Below are positions 1 through 8,928 of a stretch of DNA of 64,000 nt, piece by piece. The notes under the pieces are model-generated. The model did not search any database and was not told the origin of the DNA. It saw nothing but the letters and a program-made list of their open reading frames with translations. The stretch spans positions 1,054,001 through 1,118,000 of the forward strand of contig NZ_WAAO01000001.1 in NCBI RefSeq assembly GCF_008868005.1, written 5' to 3'. This stretch comes from Microbacterium algeriense. Lineage in GTDB: Bacteria > Actinomycetota > Actinomycetes > Actinomycetales > Microbacteriaceae. Within the stretch, counting starts at the first letter, position 1; every line of letters starts with the position of its first letter. The translations under genes were made by a program, and so were the position numbers.

Positions 1-1
1 C

Positions 2-355
2 GCGGCCCGCCACCTCACTTCCGAGGATGTGTGCCTCGTGGTGAGCGGTTCGGGTGCGAACGAGGCGAGTCTGAGGGTCGCGACGGCGGCCGCGCGGGGT
101 GGCGCGACGGTCATCGCCCTGACATCGTTCGCCTCGTCCGCCCTGACCGAGGTCGCGTCGCTGTCGCTCGTGATCGCGCCGACCGGCGTGAGCTTCCGCG
201 ACGAACTCGAACACACCTCCCGTGTGGCGTACCTCGTGTTCGCCGAGGTGTTCGCCGCCGCCGTGACCGCCGAACGAGGCGCGGAGGCCGTGCAGGCGCG
301 GGCCCATGCCCTCGAGGTCGTGTCCGCCAACCTCGGCGAGGGCCCCGGCGACTGA
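2..355 (+). CDS. MurR/RpiR-family transcriptional regulator, C-terminal part
   Basis: The gene enters from the left edge, so only the C-terminal ~117 residues are visible, in the frame beginning at base 2. They form a SIS (sugar isomerase) domain: a strand followed by a phosphosugar-binding loop (CLVVSGSGANEASL), then the ATVIALTSF strand. SIS domains at the C-terminus of RpiR regulators sense phosphosugars or amino-sugar phosphates; the N-terminal helix-turn-helix would lie outside the window. It ends 6 bp before the convergent PucR-type gene. A stand-alone SIS isomerase is possible, but the short tail after the domain fits RpiR regulators better. Confidence 0.7.
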   Translation, partial: AARHLTSEDVCLVVSGSGANEASLRVATAAARGGATVIALTSFASSALTEVASLSLVIAPTGVSFRDELEHTSRVAYLVFAEVFAAAVTAERGAEAVQARAHALEVVSANLGEGPGD

Positions 356-361
356 CCGGCA

Positions 362-1870
362 TCAATCCCTGGCGGTCTGGAGGACGGTCCAGAGCTCGGC
401 GCGGGCGGGGAAGGTCGACAGGTCGATGTCGAGCAGTGCGCCGGCTTGGGCGATGCGGGTGCGCAGCGTGTGCCGGTGCACCCCGAGAGCGTTCGCGGCG
501 GACTCGGCCTTCGCGTCGTGCTCGAGCCAGGTGCGCAACGAGCGTTCGAGCTCCGAGCCGGTGCGGGCATCCTGCTCCCGGATGGGCGCGAGTCGCGACT
601 CCGCGACCAGCCGGGCCTCATCGGTCGCGAGCGCGGTGAGGATGCTCGACCCCACCGTGTCCGCGTACCGGGCGACCCCGTGCGTGCCATGCTGCCGCAG
701 CGCCGTGAGCGCCTGCGCGTGGGCCCGGGCGAAGGAGTCGTAGCCCTCGGGGTCGGACACGCCGATGCGGATGCCGAAGCGCGCGGCGACCTCGTCGAGC
801 AGGGCTTCGTCGCCCACGGAGAGGCAGAGCGTGACGCCGTCCTCGGACTCGGCGAGGAACACCGCCGTCCCGTGCTCGGCGCGGTGTCGCTCCCACCAGT
901 CGGTGAGCGGGCCGGCCGGGGCGTCCGCTGCCACCGCCACCACCACGGGGGCGGCCGGAAGGGATCCCAGCACTCGACGGGCGAGGGCGGGGTCGTCGGC
1001 GAGCAGTGACCCGAGGAGCTGGGCGTGCAGGCGTCGACGGCTGCGGGCGAGCTGCTCGCTCTGCTCCAGGGCGAGTCCGGCCATGGCGATCACCGAGGTG
1101 ACGACCGACCGCGCCTCGGGATCGAGCGTGTCGACGGCCAGCGCGATCACGCCGCGGAGGTGTCCGCCACGGCCCACCGTGAACAGCATGAACGAGTGGT
1201 CTCCGATGCTGAGCGACTGTCCGGCCTCGAGCCCGCGGGTCAGGATCTCCACGACCCGGGAGCCGAGCTCGTCGAGCACGCGGGCGTCGACCGCGTCCCG
1301 CGGGTGGGAGACGGTGAGGGCTCCCGCGGCGTCGAACATCCCCGACCAGACGTCGAGCCGGCGTCCGAGCTCGGCGATCGTGGCGTCGAGGCCGTGCGGA
1401 CGGAGGGCTGCGAGGGCCAGGGCGCGCTGGGTGTCGAGGGCCCAGGACCGCCGGGCGTACGCCTGCGCCGCGATGGCCTCGGAGTGCGCGCGGGCGACGG
1501 CGATGAAGGGGGTGCGGTAGGGAACCTCGAACAGGGGCATCCCGTGACTCGCGCACGCGGCGATGAGCTCCGCGGGGATGCCGGAGCGGTGCACCTCGGT
1601 GCCGAAGCCGAGGCCGAGGACTCCGCGATCGGCGAGGCGGCCCACATAGGTGTCGATCGCGACGGCATCGTCGAACTGGGTGCCGGTCGTCAGCAGCGCG
1701 AGGTCCTCGGACAGGAAGGGCGTGGGGTCGGCGAGGTCGGAGCTGTGCACCCAGCGCAGCGGCCGATCGAGGGATCCGTGCGGGAGGCCGGTCTCGGGGG
1801 AGACCATCGTGAGCCCGAGGTCACGGCGCTGCAGCAGCGCGCGCAGGGTCGGCTCTCCGGAGATCGACAT
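362..1870 (-). CDS. PucR-family transcriptional regulator of the polyamine/GABA cluster
   Basis: The 502-residue product has the usual PucR length and order: an N-terminal PucR sensor domain (about residues 10-130, beginning PTLRALLQRRDLGLTMV), a central GGDEF-like region, and a C-terminal PucR helix-turn-helix (LRTWLEHDAKAESAANALGV, then HRHTLRTRIAQ). The ATG at 1870 was chosen because AGAGGCAGG lies just upstream on the minus strand; a further in-frame ATG at 1891 lacks a ribosome binding site. It is divergent from gabT, with paired TTGTACA boxes between them. PucR relatives activate purine, GABA or polyamine catabolism genes, so it is probably the local regulator. Effector unknown. Confidence 0.85.
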   Translation of the reverse strand: MSISGEPTLRALLQRRDLGLTMVSPETGLPHGSLDRPLRWVHSSDLADPTPFLSEDLALLTTGTQFDDAVAIDTYVGRLADRGVLGLGFGTEVHRSGIPAELIAACASHGMPLFEVPYRTPFIAVARAHSEAIAAQAYARRSWALDTQRALALAALRPHGLDATIAELGRRLDVWSGMFDAAGALTVSHPRDAVDARVLDELGSRVVEILTRGLEAGQSLSIGDHSFMLFTVGRGGHLRGVIALAVDTLDPEARSVVTSVIAMAGLALEQSEQLARSRRRLHAQLLGSLLADDPALARRVLGSLPAAPVVVAVAADAPAGPLTDWWERHRAEHGTAVFLAESEDGVTLCLSVGDEALLDEVAARFGIRIGVSDPEGYDSFARAHAQALTALRQHGTHGVARYADTVGSSILTALATDEARLVAESRLAPIREQDARTGSELERSLRTWLEHDAKAESAANALGVHRHTLRTRIAQAGALLDIDLSTFPARAELWTVLQTARD

Positions 1871-1883
1871 GGTGACCTGCCTC

Positions 1884-1920
1884 TTGTACATGCTGGCGAA
1901 CTCGTCATCCAGATTGTACA
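1884..1920. promoter_or_regulatory. Paired TTGTACA boxes in the pucR-gabT divergent promoter
   Basis: Two identical TTGTACA heptamers (1884-1890 and 1914-1920), each holding the palindrome TGTACA, lie exactly 30 bp apart, about three helical turns. The distal box overlaps a minus-strand TACAAT hexamer (1913-1918) that is a good -10 for the PucR-type gene. Relative to the likely gabT start site the boxes fall near -50 and -80, positions typical of an activator. Autorepression plus gabT activation by the PucR-family protein is an inference. Confidence 0.5.
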
Positions 1921-1966
1921 GACCGGCGAGTGCAGCCGTCTCGGTCGCCGCCGTACGCTCGCGAAC

Positions 1967-3328
1967 ATGGCACTCCTCGACACCGCAGCTCCCGCAGTCC
2001 CTCTCGGCGGACCCGACCTCCCGCAGGAGCGTCGTCTGGTCACGGATCTTCCCGGCCCCCGGTCGGCCGAGATCCTGGCGCGCAAGGCGGACGCTGTCGC
2101 CGCCGGTGTCGGACACACGGTTCCGATCGCCGCCGTCGCCGCGGGTGGCGGAGTGGTCGTCGACGCCGACGGCAACTCGCTCATCGACCTCGGCTCCGGC
2201 ATCGCCGTGACCACGGTGGGCAACGCGCACCCCAAGGTCGCCGCGGCCGTCGCCGCGCAGGCCGCGCAGTTCACGCACACCTGCTTCATGATCTCGCCGT
2301 ACGAGTCCTACGTGGGCGTCGCCGAGGCGCTCAACCGCGTCACTCCCGGCGACTTCGCGAAGAAGAGCGCCCTGTTCAACTCGGGCGCCGAAGCGGTCGA
2401 GAACGCGATCAAGATCGCGCGCAAGCACACCGGTCGCCAGGCGGTCGTCGCGTTCGACCACGGCTACCACGGCCGCACGAACCTCACCATGGCGCTGACC
2501 GCGAAGTCGATGCCGTACAAGAGCGGCTTCGGCCCGTTCGCCCCCGAGGTCTACCGCGCGCCGATGTCGTATCCCTTCCGCGACGGGCTCGAGGGTGCAG
2601 AGGCCGCGGCTCGCGTCATCCTCCAGCTCGAGAAGCAGATCGGTGCCGACAACCTGGCCGCGGTCATCATCGAGCCCATCCAGGGCGAGGGCGGCTTCAT
2701 CGTCCCCGCCGACGGCTTCCTCCCCGCGATCGTCGACTGGTGCCGCGCGAACGGCGTCGTCTTCATCGCCGACGAGGTGCAGACCGGCTTCGCCCGCACC
2801 GGCCACATGTTCGCGAGCGAGATCTTCGGCATCGAGCCCGACCTGATCACCACGGCCAAGGGCATCGCCGGCGGCCTCCCGCTCGCCGCCGTCACCGGTC
2901 GCTCCGAGATCATGGACGCCTCGCACTCCGGCGGTCTCGGCGGCACCTACGGCGGCAACCCGATCGCCTGCGCTGCAGCCCTCGCCTCGATCGACGTGTT
3001 CGAGAACGACGGCGTGATCGAGCGGGCACGGGAGATCGGCGAGATCCTGATCGGTCGTCTCACCGGCCTGCAGGCCGAGGACGCCCGCATCGGCGACGTG
3101 CGCGGTCACGGCGCGATGGTCGCCGCCGAATTCGTCGACCCCGAGACCAAGGCGCCGGATGCCGCGCTCACGGCGGCGGTCGCCAAGGCGTGCATCGCGC
3201 AGGGCGTCATCGTCCTCACCTGCGGCACCTACGGCAACGTCATCCGCTTCCTCCCGCCGCTGTCGATCGGCGACGAGCTGCTGAACGAGGGCCTCGACGT
3301 CGTGGCCGAGGCGCTCGCCTCCGCCTGA
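1967..3328 (+). CDS. gabT: 4-aminobutyrate--2-oxoglutarate aminotransferase
   Basis: A 453-residue class III PLP-dependent aminotransferase that converts GABA and 2-oxoglutarate to succinic semialdehyde and glutamate in the cytosol. Visible motifs are the cofactor phosphate loop NSGAEAVENAIK, FDHGYHGRTN, the Asp region IADEVQTGFARTG, and the Schiff-base lysine K298 in TTAKGIAGGLPLAA. Length and motifs match bacterial GabT; a 5-aminovalerate or putrescine aminotransferase role cannot be excluded. No ribosome binding site is seen, but TACGCT at 1954-1959 is followed by 7 nt and then ATG, suggesting a leaderless transcript. It heads the polyamine cluster, and its product would be oxidised by the dehydrogenase at 7273. 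Confidence 0.9.
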   Translation: MALLDTAAPAVPLGGPDLPQERRLVTDLPGPRSAEILARKADAVAAGVGHTVPIAAVAAGGGVVVDADGNSLIDLGSGIAVTTVGNAHPKVAAAVAAQAAQFTHTCFMISPYESYVGVAEALNRVTPGDFAKKSALFNSGAEAVENAIKIARKHTGRQAVVAFDHGYHGRTNLTMALTAKSMPYKSGFGPFAPEVYRAPMSYPFRDGLEGAEAAARVILQLEKQIGADNLAAVIIEPIQGEGGFIVPADGFLPAIVDWCRANGVVFIADEVQTGFARTGHMFASEIFGIEPDLITTAKGIAGGLPLAAVTGRSEIMDASHSGGLGGTYGGNPIACAAALASIDVFENDGVIERAREIGEILIGRLTGLQAEDARIGDVRGHGAMVAAEFVDPETKAPDAALTAAVAKACIAQGVIVLTCGTYGNVIRFLPPLSIGDELLNEGLDVVAEALASA

Positions 3329-3335
3329 CCCCTGT

Positions 3336-3377
3336 CCGGTCGCGTCCCCGGATCGGGGGATTTCGGGACGCGACCGG
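3336..3377 (+). terminator. Hairpin between gabT and the oxidase gene
   Basis: A 13-bp perfect stem (3336-3348 with 3365-3377) encloses a 16-nt loop containing a second small GC hairpin, and is followed by TACTTCTTCCCCC. It lies between gabT and the next gene, so it may cause partial termination or protect the gabT transcript end. Confidence 0.5.
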
Positions 3378-3418
3378 TACTTCTTCCCCCGCATCCCCCG
3401 ACGACGAAGGAGTTGCAG

Positions 3419-4801
3419 ATGGCTGAGATCACTCGCGACGTGCTGATCATCGGCGCCGGAGCCGCAGGGCTCACGGCGGCGAACGACCTGCGGAAGGCCG
3501 GCCTGTCGGTCGCGGTCCTGGAGGCCCGCGACCGTGTCGGCGGACGCCTGTGGACCGACGTCATCGACGGCGCCATGCTCGAGATCGGCGGCCAGTGGGT
3601 CTCGCCCGACCAGGATGCGCTCAAGGACGCGATCGAGGAGCTCGGGCTCGAGACGTACAGCCGGTACCGGGAGGGCGACAGCGTGTACGTCGGCCCCGAC
3701 GGCCAGGCGCACCGCTTCACGGGGGAGATGTTCCCCGTGGCACCGGAGACCGAGGCGGAGATCGCCCGGATCACCGAGATCCTCGATGCGCTGGTCGCCG
3801 AGATCGACCCCGACAAGCCGTGGGAGCACCCGAACGCCGCCGAGTGGGACTCGATCTCCTGGGATGCCTGGCTGCGCCAGCAGACCGACGACGACGAGGC
3901 CGTCCGGAACCTGGCGTTCGCCACCGGATCCGCGATGCTCACCAAGCCGACGCACGCATTCTCCCTGCTGCAGTCCCTGCTCATGGCGGCGTCCGCCGGC
4001 TCGTACTCGAACCTCGTCGACGCGGACTTCATCCTCGACAAGCGCGTCGTCGGCGGTCTGCAGCAGGTGCCGCTGCGCCTCGCCGAGCGCCTGGGCGACG
4101 ACGTGCTGCTGAACCAGCCCGTCCGCAGCCTGGAGTGGTCCGACGACGGGGTCGTCGCGACGACCGACGAGCTCACGGTGCGGGCGCGGTACGCGATCCT
4201 CGCCCACGCGCCCATCCTCTACAGCCGCATCTCGTTCGTCCCGCCGCTGCCGCGCCGCCAGCACCAGCTGCACCAGCACCTGTCGATGGGCTTCGTCATC
4301 AAGGTGCACGCCGTCTACGACCGTCCGTTCTGGCGCGAGCAGGGCCTCAGCGGCACGGCCTTCAGCCCGTACGAGCTGTCGCACGAGGCGTACGACAACA
4401 CCAACCACGGCGACGAGCGCGGCACCCTGGTCGGCTTCGTGTCCGACGCCAACGCGGACGGCGTGTTCGAGCTGTCGGCCGAGGAGCGCAAGGAGCGCAT
4501 CCTCGAGTCGCTCTCGCACTACTACGGTCCCGAGGCCAAGAACCCCGTCGTGTACTACGAGAGCGACTGGGGCAGCGAGGAGTGGACGCGCGGTGCGTAT
4601 GCGGCGAGCTTCGACCTCGGCGGTCTCCACCGCTACGGTGCGGACCTGCGCACCGCGGTCGGGCCCATCCACTTCGCCTGCAGCGACATGGCGGGAGCCG
4701 GATACCAGCACGTGGACGGGGCGATCCGGATGGGGCACCTCGTCGCGGCCGACATCGTCGACGCGAGTCGCGACGCCGGCGCCGTCGAGAGCATCGGCTG
4801 A
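3419..4801 (+). CDS. puo: FAD-dependent amine oxidase, probable putrescine oxidase
   Basis: A 460-residue flavin monoamine oxidase. The N-terminus is a Rossmann FAD motif (DVLIIGAGAAGLTAANDLRK) followed by EARDRVGGRLWT; the C-terminal FAD region is AGAGYQHVDGAIRMGHLVAADI. There is no SGGC-type cysteine for covalent flavin, consistent with actinobacterial putrescine oxidases that bind FAD non-covalently. The expected reaction is putrescine + O2 -> 4-aminobutanal + NH3 + H2O2. The ATG at 3419 has AAGGAG at 3407-3412. Position between gabT and a polyamine-type permease supports putrescine, but tyramine or another amine is possible. Its stop overlaps the next start by one base. Confidence 0.8.
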   Translation: MAEITRDVLIIGAGAAGLTAANDLRKAGLSVAVLEARDRVGGRLWTDVIDGAMLEIGGQWVSPDQDALKDAIEELGLETYSRYREGDSVYVGPDGQAHRFTGEMFPVAPETEAEIARITEILDALVAEIDPDKPWEHPNAAEWDSISWDAWLRQQTDDDEAVRNLAFATGSAMLTKPTHAFSLLQSLLMAASAGSYSNLVDADFILDKRVVGGLQQVPLRLAERLGDDVLLNQPVRSLEWSDDGVVATTDELTVRARYAILAHAPILYSRISFVPPLPRRQHQLHQHLSMGFVIKVHAVYDRPFWREQGLSGTAFSPYELSHEAYDNTNHGDERGTLVGFVSDANADGVFELSAEERKERILESLSHYYGPEAKNPVVYYESDWGSEEWTRGAYAASFDLGGLHRYGADLRTAVGPIHFACSDMAGAGYQHVDGAIRMGHLVAADIVDASRDAGAVESIG

Positions 4802-5685
4802 TGACCGGCTCGATCGTCGTGGGGTACACGGCGACGGATGCGGGAGCGGATGCCGCCGCACTCGGCGCCCGCCTCGCGCGGAGCATCGGCGCGACGCTGC
4901 ACCTGGTCATCGTGCTGCCCACCGAGGGCACGCGCAGCGCGGCTGTCCCGCCGGAGCGCGCGTATGAGGAGCACATCAGGAGCCAGGCGCGGAAGTGGCT
5001 CGCCGATGCCGTCGTCCGCCTTCCGCAGGAGCTCACGCGGAGCGGCCACGTCCGCTTCTCCGAGTCGTTCGCCGAGGGTCTGATCGCCGCCGGCGAGGAG
5101 TTCGACGCCCGGGTGATCGTCATCGGCGCCGCCGGCGGCGGGATCCTCGGGCGCCACCGGCTCGGCAGCGTCGCCTCCGAGCTGCTGCACTCGTCGACCA
5201 TCCCCGTGGCGCTCGCCCCCGTCGGCACCGCGCAGGAGGACGACCACGTCATCCCGCGCGTGACGGTCGCCGTCGGTTCGCGTCCGGGAGCGGACGCACT
5301 GCTCGACGAGGCCGTCTCGCTGGCCGGTGACAGCCGTGTCGACCTGCGACTGGTTTCCCTCGTCCCGTTCGACGTTCCTCCCGGGCTCGACACCGGAGCG
5401 ATCCGCACCGTCGGCGACAACCACGCGCAGGAGGTCCTCGCAGTGGCCACCGAGCTGCTGCCGGACGGGCGGACCGCCGCGGTCGAGAAGGCACCGGGCG
5501 ACTCCGTCGAGGACGCCGTCGCGAATCTCTCCTGGCTCCCCGGCGAGGTCGTCCTCGTCGGATCGAGCAGGCTCGCGCAGCCGCGCCGCCTGTTCCTGGG
5601 TTCCACGGCGGCGAAGATGCTGCACGAGCTCCCCGTCCCCATGATCGTCGTCCCGCGCACCCGCAACGAAGCAGGAGACCGCTGA
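4801..5685 (+). CDS. Universal stress protein, two tandem Usp domains
   Basis: A 294-residue protein with two UspA-type domains (about 1-145 and 155-290). The first ends in VIVIGAAGGGILGRHRLGSVASELL, which is the ATP-binding G-2x-G-9x-G(S/T) type signature; the second ends in VVLVGSSRLAQPRRLFLGSTAAKML with the same pattern. It is translationally coupled on both sides, sharing one base with each neighbour. Placement inside a polyamine operon next to a transporter resembles Usp genes that accompany amino-acid permeases. Its role is unknown; sensing energy or the H2O2 stress made by the oxidase is speculation. Confidence 0.85.
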   Translation: MTGSIVVGYTATDAGADAAALGARLARSIGATLHLVIVLPTEGTRSAAVPPERAYEEHIRSQARKWLADAVVRLPQELTRSGHVRFSESFAEGLIAAGEEFDARVIVIGAAGGGILGRHRLGSVASELLHSSTIPVALAPVGTAQEDDHVIPRVTVAVGSRPGADALLDEAVSLAGDSRVDLRLVSLVPFDVPPGLDTGAIRTVGDNHAQEVLAVATELLPDGRTAAVEKAPGDSVEDAVANLSWLPGEVVLVGSSRLAQPRRLFLGSTAAKMLHELPVPMIVVPRTRNEAGDR

Positions 5686-7229
5686 TGAGCAGCACCAACA
5701 GGGCGACGGAGCCCGAATCCGGCGTCACGACCGGCATCTCCACGAAGGGCCTCAGCGCCGGTACGGTCGGACTGATCGGCGCCGTCGTCATCGGCATCTC
5801 GTGCATCGCGCCGGCCTACACCTTCACGGCCGCCGTGGGCCCCACGGCGTCCGAGGTCGGCGCGCAGATCCCCGCGATCATCCTCGTCGGCTTCATCCCG
5901 ATGCTCCTCGTGGCCTTCGGCTACCGCGAGCTCAACAACCGGATGCCCGACTCCGGCACGTCGTTCACCTGGGCCGCCCGGGCGTTCGGGCCCTGGGTGG
6001 GCTGGATGGCCGGCTGGGGTCTCATCGTCGCGACGATCCTCGTGCTGTCGAATCTCGCCGGGGTCGCCGTCGACTTCCTGTTCCTGCTGCTCTCGCAGAT
6101 CACGGGCAACGCCGAGGTCGCGACGCTCGCGAGCAACACCTGGATCAACATCGGCGTGTGCCTGCTCTTCATGCTCGCCGCCACGTGGGTCTCCTACCGC
6201 GACATGCAGACGACCCAGAAGCTGCAGTACTGGCTCGTGAGCTTCCAGATCCTCGTCCTGGTGTTCTTCGCGGTCGCCGCGATCGTACAGGCGGTGAACG
6301 GCAACGGCTTCGACTACCAGCCGTTCGACCTGAACTGGTTCAACCCGTTCGCGATCTCGTCGTTCAGCGCGGTCGCCGCCGGACTCTCGCTCTCGATCTT
6401 CATCTTCTGGGGCTGGGACGTCACGCTGACCATGAACGAGGAGACCAAGGACCCGGAGAAGACGCCCGGTCGTGCGGCCACGGTCACCGTGCTCACGATC
6501 GTCTCGCTCTACCTGCTGCTCGCGGTGGCGATGATCATGTTCGCCGGCGTCGGCACGGGCGCCCTCGGGCTCGGCAACGAGGACATCCAGGAGAACGTCT
6601 TCTTCCACCTCTCCGGACCCATCCTCGGCCCGCTGGCCTTCCTCGTCTCGCTCGCGGTGCTCACCAGCTCGGCGTCGTCGCTGCAGTCGACCTTCGTCGG
6701 CCCGGCCCGCACCCTGCTCGCGATGGGTCACTACGGCGCGCTGCCGAAGTCCTTCGCGAAGGTGAGCCCCCGGTTCTTCACCCCCGGATACGCGACCATC
6801 GTGTCGGCCATCGTCGCCTCCGCGTTCTACGCCGTGATGCGCGTGGTCAGCGAAGACACCCTGTGGGACACCATCCTCACCCTGGGCATGATGATCTGCT
6901 TCTACTACGGGATCACCGCGTTCGCGTGCGTCTGGTACTTCCGCAAGCAGTGGTTCGACTCGACGCGGAACTTCTTCTTCACGTTCCTGTTCCCGCTCGT
7001 CGGCGGAGCGATCCTCGCAGTGCTGTTCTTCACCACGCTGATCGACTCCATGGACCCCGCCTACGGCTCCGGCTCGCAGATCGGCGGTGTCGGCATCGTG
7101 TTCATCCTCGGGATGCTCATCATCGTCGTCGGCATCGCGGTGATGATCTGGAACGCGGTCCGCCGGCCCGCCTTCTTCCGCGGCGAGACGCTGGGCATCG
7201 ACGCACCGCCCAGCCGTCGACGCCGCTGA
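5685..7229 (+). CDS. APC-superfamily amino acid/polyamine permease
   Basis: A 514-residue membrane protein with about 12 hydrophobic segments. The N-terminus has the APC signature: LSAGTVGLIGAVVIGISCIAP followed by a second helix and the ELNNRMPDSGTSFTWAARAFG motif. It probably imports putrescine or GABA by proton symport. The start codon shares its A with the stop of the Usp gene, so it is clearly in the same operon as the oxidase and upstream of the dehydrogenase. A basic tail (RRPAFFRGETLGIDAPPSRR) faces the cytosol. Substrate is inferred only from context. Confidence 0.85.
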   Translation: MSSTNRATEPESGVTTGISTKGLSAGTVGLIGAVVIGISCIAPAYTFTAAVGPTASEVGAQIPAIILVGFIPMLLVAFGYRELNNRMPDSGTSFTWAARAFGPWVGWMAGWGLIVATILVLSNLAGVAVDFLFLLLSQITGNAEVATLASNTWINIGVCLLFMLAATWVSYRDMQTTQKLQYWLVSFQILVLVFFAVAAIVQAVNGNGFDYQPFDLNWFNPFAISSFSAVAAGLSLSIFIFWGWDVTLTMNEETKDPEKTPGRAATVTVLTIVSLYLLLAVAMIMFAGVGTGALGLGNEDIQENVFFHLSGPILGPLAFLVSLAVLTSSASSLQSTFVGPARTLLAMGHYGALPKSFAKVSPRFFTPGYATIVSAIVASAFYAVMRVVSEDTLWDTILTLGMMICFYYGITAFACVWYFRKQWFDSTRNFFFTFLFPLVGGAILAVLFFTTLIDSMDPAYGSGSQIGGVGIVFILGMLIIVVGIAVMIWNAVRRPAFFRGETLGIDAPPSRRRR

Positions 7230-7272
7230 CCGACCCTCTCAGCCACCCATCCTCCTCACGGAAAGAGAACCC

Positions 7273-8739
7273 ATGAGCACTCAGACCGAGCAGGCGCTGC
7301 TCGACAGCATCCCCACCGGCCTCTTCATCGGCGGCGAGTGGACGGACGCCGAGACCGGCGGCACCTTCGACGTGCAGGACCCGGCGACCGGTGCGGTGAT
7401 CCGCACCATCGCCGACGCGACCCCCGCCGACGGCATCCGCGCGCTCGACGCCGCGGTCGCCGCGCAGGACGCGTGGGCCGCGACCGCACCGCGGGTGCGC
7501 AGCGAGATCCTGCGCCGGGCGTTCGACCTCGTGCAGGCGCACAAGGAGGACCTCGCCCTGCTCATGACGCTGGAGATGGGCAAGCCGCTCGCCGAGGCGC
7601 GCGGGGAGGTCGTCTACGGCGGCGAGTTCCTGCGCTGGTTCAGCGAGGAGGCCGTGCGGATCAGCGGACGCTATGGGATCAACCCCGAGGGCACGGGTCA
7701 CATGGTCGTGTCGCAGCGTCCGGTCGGACCGTCGTTCTTCGTGACGCCGTGGAACTTCCCCTTCGCGATGGCGACCCGCAAGATCGCGCCGGCGCTCGCC
7801 GCCGGCTGCACCGTCGTCATCAAGCCCCCGGCATTGACGCCGCTCACGACCATCTACTTCACGAAGCTGCTCGAAGAAGCCGGTCTCCCCGCCGGCGTCG
7901 TCAACGTCGTGCAGACCTCGAAGTCCAGCGCCCTGTCGGCGCCGATCATCGCCGACCCGCGGCTGCGCAAGCTGTCCTTCACCGGATCCACCGAGGTCGG
8001 CCGCAAGCTCATCGCCCAGGCGGCCGAGGGCGTGCTGCGCGTGTCGATGGAGCTCGGCGGCAACGCCCCGTTCGTGGTGTTCGACGATGCCGACCTCGAC
8101 AAGGCCGTGGAGGGCGCGCTGGCCGCGAAGTTCCGCAACATCGGCCAGGCCTGCACCGCGGCGAACCGCTTCATCGTGCACAAGGACGTCGCGGGCGAGT
8201 TCGCCAAGCGCGTGACCGAGCGTGTCAACGGCATGAAGATCGGCCGCGGCACGGAGGAGGGCGTGGCGATCGGACCGCTCATCGACGAGGACGCCGTGGC
8301 CAAAGCCGGCGAGCTCGTCGACGACGCCGTCGAGCGCGGCGCCACGCTGCTCGCGGGCGGCAAGGCGGTCGAGGGGACCGGCACGTTCTACGAGCCCACC
8401 GTCCTCACCGACGTCGTGCCCGGCAGCGCGATCCTCCGCGAGGAGATCTTCGGACCGGTGCTCGCGATCGCCACGTTCGAGACCGAGGAGGAGGCGGTCC
8501 GTCTCGCGAACGACACCGAGTACGGTCTCGTCTCGTACGTCTTCACCGAGAACCTGCAGCGCGGACAGCGGATGATCGACGGCCTCGAGACCGGCATGAT
8601 GGGTCTCAACGTGGGCGTGGTCTCGAACGCGGCCGCTCCCTTCGGCGGCGTCAAGCAGTCCGGCGTCGGCCGCGAGGGCGGCTTCGAGGGCATCCACGAG
8701 TACCTGTCCACCAAGTACACGCTGATCCCGATCTCCTGA
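7273..8739 (+). CDS. gabD: Succinate-semialdehyde dehydrogenase (NAD(P)+)
   Basis: A 488-residue aldehyde dehydrogenase, full family length. Catalytic Glu260 lies in VSMELGGNAPF and catalytic Cys294 in GQACTAANRF; PWNFPFAM and FTGSTEVGRKL are the cofactor-site motifs, and EIFGPV and the NVGVVSNAAAPFGGVKQSG region complete the fold. The motif and overall match is closest to GabD, which turns succinic semialdehyde into succinate. GGAAAGAG lies upstream of the ATG. With gabT this completes GABA entry into the TCA cycle. Confidence 0.88.
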   Translation: MSTQTEQALLDSIPTGLFIGGEWTDAETGGTFDVQDPATGAVIRTIADATPADGIRALDAAVAAQDAWAATAPRVRSEILRRAFDLVQAHKEDLALLMTLEMGKPLAEARGEVVYGGEFLRWFSEEAVRISGRYGINPEGTGHMVVSQRPVGPSFFVTPWNFPFAMATRKIAPALAAGCTVVIKPPALTPLTTIYFTKLLEEAGLPAGVVNVVQTSKSSALSAPIIADPRLRKLSFTGSTEVGRKLIAQAAEGVLRVSMELGGNAPFVVFDDADLDKAVEGALAAKFRNIGQACTAANRFIVHKDVAGEFAKRVTERVNGMKIGRGTEEGVAIGPLIDEDAVAKAGELVDDAVERGATLLAGGKAVEGTGTFYEPTVLTDVVPGSAILREEIFGPVLAIATFETEEEAVRLANDTEYGLVSYVFTENLQRGQRMIDGLETGMMGLNVGVVSNAAAPFGGVKQSGVGREGGFEGIHEYLSTKYTLIPIS

Positions 8740-8748
8740 TCTCCCGGG

Positions 8749-8909
8749 GTGGGTCCCTGAGCTCGTCGAAGGGCCCCACCCCCCGAACGGCCTGGGTCCC
8801 TGAGCTTGCCGAAGGGCCCCACCCCCCACGAACGGCCTGGGTCCCTGAGCTTGCCGAAGGGCCCCACCCCCCACGAACGGCCTGGGTCCCTGAGCTTGCC
8901 GAAGGGCCC
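8749..8909. repeat. Tandem 45-bp repeat built on a CCCTGAGC-TCGAAGGG palindrome
   Basis: Four head-to-tail copies fill the gap between the two aldehyde dehydrogenase genes: 8749-8790 (42 bp, divergent), 8791-8835 and 8836-8880 (identical 45-bp units), and 8881-8909 (partial). Each carries an imperfect palindrome, GGTCCCTGAGCTTGCCGAAG. The same core occurs singly at 18977, 19196 and 36281-36350. In one frame it reads as protein, but this is not credible coding. Confidence 0.85.
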
Positions 8910-8928
8910 GCACACGAGAGGACACCTC

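Noticed and set aside
1871..4861. The frame of the PucR-type gene stays open upstream for almost 3 kb on the minus strand
   Set aside because: It is antisense to gabT and the oxidase, whose products have full catalytic motifs; high GC content keeps the antisense frame open. The ATG at 1870 has a ribosome binding site.
8749..8909. Possible CRISPR array
   Set aside because: Units abut with no variable spacers and no cas genes are near; it is a simple tandem repeat.
8806..8928. In-frame N-terminal extension of the second aldehyde dehydrogenase through the tandem repeat
   Set aside because: The peptide is just the repeat read as protein (SLSLPKGPTPHERPG); the ATG at 8929 has a ribosome binding site and gives the family length.
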